Shown here piece by piece: positions 6,230 through 10,089 of a stretch of 10,089 nt of DNA. The notes below the pieces were generated by a model. It saw only the letters and a list, made by a program, of their open reading frames with translations, was not told where the DNA came from and searched no databases. Position 1 is the first letter of the stretch. Each line of letters opens with the position of its first letter. This DNA is from Candidatus Omnitrophota bacterium (GTDB taxonomy: Bacteria > Omnitrophota > Gorgyraeia > Aquiviventales > Aquiviventaceae). The translations under genes were made by a program, and so were the position numbers. The DNA lies in NCBI GenBank assembly GCA_016206585.1, contig JACQRE010000002.1:1-10089 (forward strand). Direction: 5' to 3'.

Positions 6230-6301
6230 ATGACAAAGCTAAACGGAACAGAGCAAGCTCTTGACCGCCTCGCCACGGCAGCATCCCGCCGTGTGGCGTA
6301 G
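6230..6301 (+). CDS. Possible 23-residue leader peptide ORF in the pyrR-pyrB spacer
   Basis: ATG at 6230 opens a frame encoding MTKLNGTEQALDRLATAASR followed by RVA, and stops at TAG 6299-6301. The start lies in the 50-nt loop of arm 2. A ribosome would pass through arm 3 and stop within the 3' strand of the outer helix, over the pyrB ribosome binding site and about 9-12 nt before the pyrB start codons. Translation would therefore open the structure. A GGAG at 6213-6216 is 13 nt from the ATG, which is too far for a good site. The peptide is not recognised. It may be a chance frame. Confidence 0.22.
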   Translation: MTKLNGTEQALDRLATAASRRVA

Positions 6302-6305
6302 GTGG
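6300..6305 (+). promoter_or_regulatory. Probable pyrB ribosome binding site, sequestered
   Basis: AGGTGG, one mismatch from AGGAGG, lies 7 nt before the second of two tandem ATG codons (6310 and 6313). It favours 6313 as the start. All six bases are paired in the 18-bp outer helix of the spacer structure. Confidence 0.5.
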
Positions 6306-6309
6306 TGGG

Positions 6310-7314
6310 ATGATGCCCACAGCGACCGCCAAGCCGTCCACCCAGACCGCGCCGTGGACGAAGAAGGACCTCCTGGGGCTGCGGGAGCTCTCCGCCGGGG
6401 AAATCCGCCTCCTGCTGCAGACGGCGGAATCGTTCCGCGAGATCTCGCTGCGCCCCATCAAGAAGGTCCCGACACTCCGCGGCAAGACGGTCGTCAACCT
6501 GTTCTTCGAGCCCAGCACCCGCACCCGCACCTCCTTCGAGTTGGCCGCCAAGCGGCTCTCCGCGGACATCGTCAACATCGCCACGCAGAGCTCCAGCCTC
6601 TCCAAAGGCGAGACGATCCTCGACACCGTGAAGAACCTCGAGGCGCTGAAGGTCGACGTCCTCGTCATCCGCCACGCCGCCGCCGGCGTGCCGCACCTCA
6701 TCGCGCGGCACGCGACCTCTTCGGTCATCAACGCGGGCGACGGCTCGCACGAGCACCCCACCCAAGCGCTCCTCGATTTGTTCACCATCCAGGAGAGGAA
6801 GGGCCGCCTCGAGGGGTTGAACGTCTCGATCATCGGCGACATCGCGCACTCGCGCGTGGCGCGCTCGGACATCTGGGGACTGACCAAGCTCGGGGCGCGC
6901 GTCACCGTCTGCGGGCCACCGACGCTGATGCCCCCGCAGATCGAGCAGCTGGGCGCGCCCGGTGCCGGGGGAGCCGGCGTGCGGGTGACCCACAACGTCG
7001 ATGCGGCGATCCGCGACGCGGACGTCCTGATGCTGCTGCGCATTCAGCACGAGCGGCAGGAGTCGATGCTCGTGCCGAGCCTGCGCGAGTACCGGCTGCG
7101 CTACGGCATCGATCGCGACCGGCTCAAGGGGGCCAAACCCGGCCTGCTCATCATGCACCCCGGCCCGGTCAACCGCGGGGTGGAGCTCGACTCTGCCGTC
7201 GCCGACGGGCCCTTCTCGGTGATCCTCGACCAGGTGACGAACGGCCTCGCCGTGCGCATGGCGGTGCTGTACCTGGTGTCCGGCGCCCCCAAGGGCGACG
7301 AGGACGAGGGATAA
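6310..7314 (+). CDS. pyrB: Aspartate carbamoyltransferase catalytic chain
   Basis: PyrB condenses carbamoyl phosphate with aspartate to give carbamoyl-aspartate, the second step of UMP synthesis. The 334-residue protein has the carbamoyl-phosphate motif FFEPSTRTRTSFE (65-77), the SLSKGET loop (96-102, Lys99 reaching into the neighbouring active site), NAGDGSHEHPTQALLD (141-156), the aspartate-side HPGPVNRG (283-290) and ILDQVTNGLAVRMAVLY (305-321). Two ATG codons stand in tandem at 6310 and 6313; the better-spaced AGGTGG favours 6313, which removes one residue. The first roughly 15 residues are a variable, Thr/Pro-rich lead. The gene follows pyrR after the structured spacer and is 3 nt from pyrC. 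Such a close pyrB-pyrC pair often means the two enzymes form a complex, which here is an inference. No pyrI regulatory chain is seen. Confidence 0.97.
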   Translation: MMPTATAKPSTQTAPWTKKDLLGLRELSAGEIRLLLQTAESFREISLRPIKKVPTLRGKTVVNLFFEPSTRTRTSFELAAKRLSADIVNIATQSSSLSKGETILDTVKNLEALKVDVLVIRHAAAGVPHLIARHATSSVINAGDGSHEHPTQALLDLFTIQERKGRLEGLNVSIIGDIAHSRVARSDIWGLTKLGARVTVCGPPTLMPPQIEQLGAPGAGGAGVRVTHNVDAAIRDADVLMLLRIQHERQESMLVPSLREYRLRYGIDRDRLKGAKPGLLIMHPGPVNRGVELDSAVADGPFSVILDQVTNGLAVRMAVLYLVSGAPKGDEDEG

Positions 7315-7317
7315 GCG

Positions 7318-8595
7318 ATGGCGACACTCCTCATCACGGGCGGGCACGTGATCGATCCCGTGAACAAGCGGGACGGGCGCTATGACATCCTGATCGACCG
7401 GGGGGTGATCGCCGACGTGCAGCCATCCATTCCACTCAATGGCGCCAAGGCCATCGACGCGGGCGGCCGGCTCGTGCTGCCCGGCTTCGTCGACCTGCAC
7501 ACCCACCTGCGCCAGCCCGGGCACGAGGACAAAGAGACCATCGAAACCGGGGCTCGTGCAGCGATCCGCGGCGGGTTCACGGCGGTGTGCGCGATGCCCA
7601 ACACCACCCCGGCGATGGATCATCGCGGTGTCGTCGATGAAGTGCGCCAGGAAGCCCGGCGGGTCGGGCTGGCCGCGGTTCATCCGATCGGGGCGATCAC
7701 GCGGGGCCGGCAGGGCAAAGAGCTGACCGATTTCGGGGAGTTGTTCGACGCCGGGTGCGTGGCGCTGTCGGACGACGGCAGCGCCGTCGCCGACAGCTTC
7801 CTCATGCGCCGCGCGCTGGAGTACGCCAAGCTCTTCGGCCGCCCGCTCATCCAGCACGCGGAGGACCCGGCCCTCTCCGCCGGCGGCGTGATGCACGAGG
7901 GGCTGGTCTCAACGACGCTGGGGCTGCGGGGCATCCCCGCCGAGGCGGAGTCGGTGATCGTCGCGCGCGACCTCGCGCTGGCGGAGCTCACCGGAAGCTG
8001 GATCCATCTGGCCCACCTCTCCAGCGCGAAGTCGGTCGACCTCATCCGGCAGGCGAAGCGGCGCGGCATCCGCGTCACCTGCGAGGTGACCCCCCACCAC
8101 CTCGCACTCACCCATGAGGCGGTCGGCGAATTCGACGCGCGCGCCAAAGTGAATCCGCCGTTGCGCACCGAGGAGGACCGCCAGGCCCTCATCGAAGCGC
8201 TGGCGGACGGGACCATCGACTGCATCGCCACCGACCACGCCCCCCACACCGACTGGGAAAAGGAGGCGGACTTCGACTCAGCGCCCTTCGGCATCAGCGG
8301 GCTCGAGACGGCGCTGGCCGTGTGCGTCGCCGCGCTGATTGCGCCGAAGCGGTTGACGTGGAGCCAGCTCGTCGAGCGGCTTTCCGCCGCCCCGGCGAAA
8401 ATCGCGGGGATTGACGGCGGGTCGCTCAACCCCGGGGCTCCCGCGGACGTGGTGCTCGTCGATCCCGCCGCAGCCTGGACGGTGGACCCCAAACAGTTCC
8501 TCTCCAAGGGGCACCACTCGCCGTTTGCGGGGCGGCCGCTGACCGGCCGCGTCGCGCGCGTCATCGCGCGGGGCCGCGAGATCGACGATGTATAA
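7318..8595 (+). CDS. pyrC: Dihydroorotase (class I)
   Basis: PyrC cyclises carbamoyl-aspartate to dihydroorotate, the third step of UMP synthesis. The 425-residue amidohydrolase has all the residues expected of an active zinc dihydroorotase of the long bacterial type: H61 and H63 with substrate Arg65 in DLHTHLRQPG (59-68), N95 in MPNTTP (93-98), D153 in LSDDG, H180 in IQHAED, H233 in LAHLS, N279 in KVNPPLR, and catalytic D306 with H310 in ATDHAPH (304-310). It is therefore not one of the inactive pseudo-dihydroorotases that sometimes accompany PyrB. GAGG in the last pyrB codons (7307-7310) gives a ribosome binding site. The start lies 3 nt after the pyrB stop, and the 3' end overlaps carA by 8 nt. 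Confidence 0.97.
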   Translation: MATLLITGGHVIDPVNKRDGRYDILIDRGVIADVQPSIPLNGAKAIDAGGRLVLPGFVDLHTHLRQPGHEDKETIETGARAAIRGGFTAVCAMPNTTPAMDHRGVVDEVRQEARRVGLAAVHPIGAITRGRQGKELTDFGELFDAGCVALSDDGSAVADSFLMRRALEYAKLFGRPLIQHAEDPALSAGGVMHEGLVSTTLGLRGIPAEAESVIVARDLALAELTGSWIHLAHLSSAKSVDLIRQAKRRGIRVTCEVTPHHLALTHEAVGEFDARAKVNPPLRTEEDRQALIEALADGTIDCIATDHAPHTDWEKEADFDSAPFGISGLETALAVCVAALIAPKRLTWSQLVERLSAAPAKIAGIDGGSLNPGAPADVVLVDPAAAWTVDPKQFLSKGHHSPFAGRPLTGRVARVIARGREIDDV

Positions 8596-9733
8596 ACCGG
8601 CATGGTTTGTGCTGGAGGACGGCACCGCCTGCCGCGGGCGCGCCGTGGGGGCTGACGGGGAGACGTTCGGCGAAGCGGTCTTCAATACCTCGATGACCGG
8701 CTACCAGGAAGTGCTCACCGATCCCTCCTACAAGGGCCAGATCGTCTGCATGACCTACCCCCACATCGGCAACTACGGCGTCAACGAGGACGACGTCGAG
8801 TCCTGCCGGCCGCGGGTGGAAGGGTTCGTCATCCGGGAGCTCTCGCCCATCGCGAGCAACTTCCGCGCGCAGGAGCCGCTCGACGCCTATCTCAAGCGGC
8901 ATGGGGTCATCGCGATTGACGGCATCGATACGCGCGCCGTCACCCTGCGGCTGCGGCAGCAAGGCTCGATGCGCTCCGGCATCTCGACGACCGAGCCGGA
9001 TCCCGGGCGGCTGCTTGAGCGGGTGCGCAACGCGCCGGACATCGGCCGTGTGGATTTCATCAAGCAGGTGACGTGCGAGGAACCATACGAGTGGCCGCTA
9101 AACCCTGGTTCGCTCGTTGACGCGCCAACGCGCCAACGCGCCAACGCGCCAACCGAATTGCGCCGCCACATCGTTGTCATGGATGTCGGCGTCAAGTACA
9201 ACCTCCTCCGCCGGCTGTCGGCATTGGGGTGCCGGGTGACGGTCGTGCCCGCGGCGACGGCGGCCGCCGAGATCCTGGCGCGCAAACCCGATGGCGTCGT
9301 GCTCTCCATCGGGCCAGGCGACCCGGCGATCGCCACCTACGCGATCGAGACGATCAAGGGGCTGATGGGCCACACGCCGATCCTGGGGATCTGTCTGGGC
9401 CACCAGCTCCTCGGCTGGGCCTACGGCGGGGAGACGTTCAAGCTGAAGTTCGGCCACCACGGCGGCAACCATCCGGTCCAGGACCTGAAGACGGGCAAGG
9501 TGGAGATGACCACGCAGAACCATAACTACGCGGTGCGGATCGAGTCGGTTCCCGGCGCAGGGGTCGAGATGACGCACGCCAACCTCAATGACGGCACCGT
9601 GGAGGGCATGCGCCACAAGACGCTGTCGATCATCAGCCTCCAGTACCATCCGGAGGCCGCCCCGGGGCCGCACGACGCCCGGCACCTCTTTCAGCGGTTC
9701 CTGGATCTCCTCGAGGAGGTGAGCCATGCCTAG
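8588..9733 (+). CDS. carA: Carbamoyl-phosphate synthase small (glutaminase) subunit
   Basis: CarA hydrolyses glutamine and feeds ammonia to the CarB subunit, making carbamoyl phosphate for pyrimidines and arginine. The 381-residue protein has the N-terminal CPSase domain (ETFGEAVFNTSMTGYQEVLT 25-44, YPHIGNYGVNEDD 57-69, IDTRAVTLRLR 113-123). The class I glutaminase domain follows, with catalytic Cys269 in LGICLGHQLLG, the KFGHHGGNHPV loop (287-297), QNHNYAV (310-316), and His354/Glu356 in QYHPEAAPGPHD. Between the domains, residues about 178-189 are encoded by four copies of an 8-bp repeat. The first glutaminase motif reads SIGPGDP where SNGPGDP is usual. The start ATG overlaps the pyrC end (ATGTATAA) and the 3' end overlaps the next gene (ATGCCTAG). 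carB does not follow directly. Confidence 0.97.
   Translation: MYKPAWFVLEDGTACRGRAVGADGETFGEAVFNTSMTGYQEVLTDPSYKGQIVCMTYPHIGNYGVNEDDVESCRPRVEGFVIRELSPIASNFRAQEPLDAYLKRHGVIAIDGIDTRAVTLRLRQQGSMRSGISTTEPDPGRLLERVRNAPDIGRVDFIKQVTCEEPYEWPLNPGSLVDAPTRQRANAPTELRRHIVVMDVGVKYNLLRRLSALGCRVTVVPAATAAAEILARKPDGVVLSIGPGDPAIATYAIETIKGLMGHTPILGICLGHQLLGWAYGGETFKLKFGHHGGNHPVQDLKTGKVEMTTQNHNYAVRIESVPGAGVEMTHANLNDGTVEGMRHKTLSIISLQYHPEAAPGPHDARHLFQRFLDLLEEVSHA
9120..9151 (+). repeat. Four tandem copies of an 8-bp repeat inside carA
   Basis: ACGCGCCA is repeated perfectly four times (9120-9127, 9128-9135, 9136-9143, 9144-9151) and followed by a partial AACC. Because 8 is not a multiple of 3, the unit is read in all three frames in turn, giving APTRQRANAPT-like residues. 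Three extra units would add 24 bp, which keeps the frame. The repeat lies in the linker between the two CarA domains, where added residues are likely tolerated. Confidence 0.93.
9714..9722 (+). promoter_or_regulatory. Strong ribosome binding site for the endonuclease Q-like gene
   Basis: AGGAGGTGA, a near-perfect anti-SD complement, lies within the last carA codons and is centred about 6 nt before the ATG at 9726. It is the strongest such site in the window and fixes this start codon. Confidence 0.8.
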
Positions 9734-10089
9734 ATTCGTGGCGGACTTCCACATCCACTCGCGCTACAGCCGCGCGACGTCGAAGGATCTCACCATACAA
9801 GAGCTCGCGAAGTGGGCGAAGATCAAGGGCATCGGGGTGCTGGGCACCGGCGACTTCACGCACCCGATGTGGCTGGAGGAGCTCAAGGATGCGCTGCGCG
9901 AGGCCGGCGACGGGCTCTACGAGCATGGCGGGGTGCGCTTTCTCCTCACCGTCGAAGTCAACACGCTCTTCTACAAGGGCGGGAAGGCGCACCAGATCCA
10001 TCACGTGCTGATGGCCCCGTCGATCGCCACGGTCGAGCGGCTCAACCGCGAGCTGGAAGCCTTCGGCAACCTCGGCATCGACGGCCGGC
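9726..10089 (+). CDS. PHP-domain endonuclease Q-like protein, 5' part
   Basis: The frame is open to the window edge (121 codons seen). The product begins MPRFVADFHIHSRYSRATSK, with the PHP metal motif HxH at His9/His11. It continues with VLGTGDFTHPMWLEEL (38-53, Asp43 and His46), LLTVEVN (73-79, Glu77) and HQIHHVLMAP (89-98). This order matches the endonuclease Q family (archaeal EndoQ and the bacterial YqxK-like proteins), PHP-fold enzymes that cut DNA 5' of deaminated bases such as uracil and hypoxanthine. The start is set by a strong ribosome binding site and an 8-nt overlap with carA, so it belongs to the pyr operon. The zinc-finger and C-terminal regions lie beyond the window, so a PHP phosphoesterase of other specificity cannot be excluded. 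Confidence 0.82.
   Translation, partial: MPRFVADFHIHSRYSRATSKDLTIQELAKWAKIKGIGVLGTGDFTHPMWLEELKDALREAGDGLYEHGGVRFLLTVEVNTLFYKGGKAHQIHHVLMAPSIATVERLNRELEAFGNLGIDGR

Larger units (their letters stand above)
6168..6311 (+). promoter_or_regulatory. Putative structured RNA: four-way junction enclosing the pyrR-pyrB spacer
   Basis: Base pairing read directly from the sequence gives a closed cloverleaf. Outer helix: 6168-6185 with 6294-6311, 18 consecutive pairs, all Watson-Crick except G6180-U6299. Arm 1: 6186-6193 with 6197-6204, 8 bp, loop AAC. Arm 2: 6206-6214 with 6265-6273, 9 bp, enclosing a 50-nt AT-richer loop (6215-6264) with a minor AGAG/CTCT hairpin at 6250-6261. Arm 3: 6274-6279 with 6288-6293, 6 bp, 8-nt loop. 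Only U6205 is unpaired at the junction. The outer helix runs from the last base of the pyrR stop to the first bases of the pyrB ATG at 6310. It covers AGGTGG (6300-6305), the likely pyrB ribosome binding site. I infer a cis-acting translational control element. It matches no RNA family that I can name. A small inverted-repeat mobile element is the main alternative, but no convincing target duplication is seen. Confidence 0.75.

Noticed and set aside
6215..6264. Self-cleaving ribozyme core in the arm 2 loop
   Set aside because: The hammerhead strings CUGAUGA and GAAA are not present in the needed order; CGAUGA alone is not enough.
6168..6311. MITE or other inverted-repeat mobile element
   Set aside because: The terminal repeats are long, but the only flanking direct repeat is TGAT, which overlaps the inverted repeats. 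The boundaries also coincide with a stop and a start codon, which fits regulation better. Kept only as an alternative.

Overview
The window is a GC-rich bacterial chromosome segment with every recognisable gene on the plus strand. LpxA (first step of lipid A synthesis) points to a Gram-negative, LPS-making organism. A Bacillus-type PyrR attenuator, a compact tRNA-flanked gene order and a bacterial endonuclease Q-like gene suggest a lineage outside the well-studied proteobacteria. An uncultured group such as the Omnitrophota/PVC area is possible, but this is a weak guess that the sequence does not prove.

Left half (1-5413): the 3' part of gyrA, which carries an in-frame TAG at 141-143, then tRNA-Glu(UUC), a divergent nagA-like deacetylase gene, glmS, rsmI and lpxA. 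NagA and GlmS both yield glucosamine-6-phosphate, the precursor of UDP-GlcNAc, which LpxA then acylates. The block therefore reads as amino-sugar supply leading into envelope synthesis. Between glmS and rsmI lie two inverted arrays of four 7-bp repeats each, and the last repeat supplies the rsmI start codon.

Right half (5414-10089): a pyrimidine operon starting from a full-consensus sigma70 promoter (TTGACA, 18 bp, TATAAT). Its leader contains a PyrR-binding loop (UCCUGUGAGG), a competing antiterminator and an intrinsic terminator. It is followed by pyrR, pyrB, pyrC, carA and the 5' part of a PHP-domain endonuclease Q-like gene; carB is not seen. Three junctions (rsmI/lpxA, pyrC/carA, carA/endoQ) share the same 8-nt overlap form ATGNNTAR.

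The most unusual object is the pyrR-pyrB spacer (6168-6311). It folds by eye into a closed four-way junction: an 18-bp outer helix (17 Watson-Crick pairs plus one G-U), an 8-bp hairpin, a 9-bp helix with a 50-nt AT-richer loop and a 6-bp hairpin, with only one unpaired junction base. The 3' strand of the outer helix contains the probable pyrB ribosome binding site and start codon, and a possible 23-codon leader ORF ends inside that helix. This looks like an uncharacterised cis-regulatory RNA controlling pyrB translation downstream of the PyrR attenuator. An 8-bp tandem repeat inside carA (9120-9151) is a second small-repeat intrusion in the same genome.
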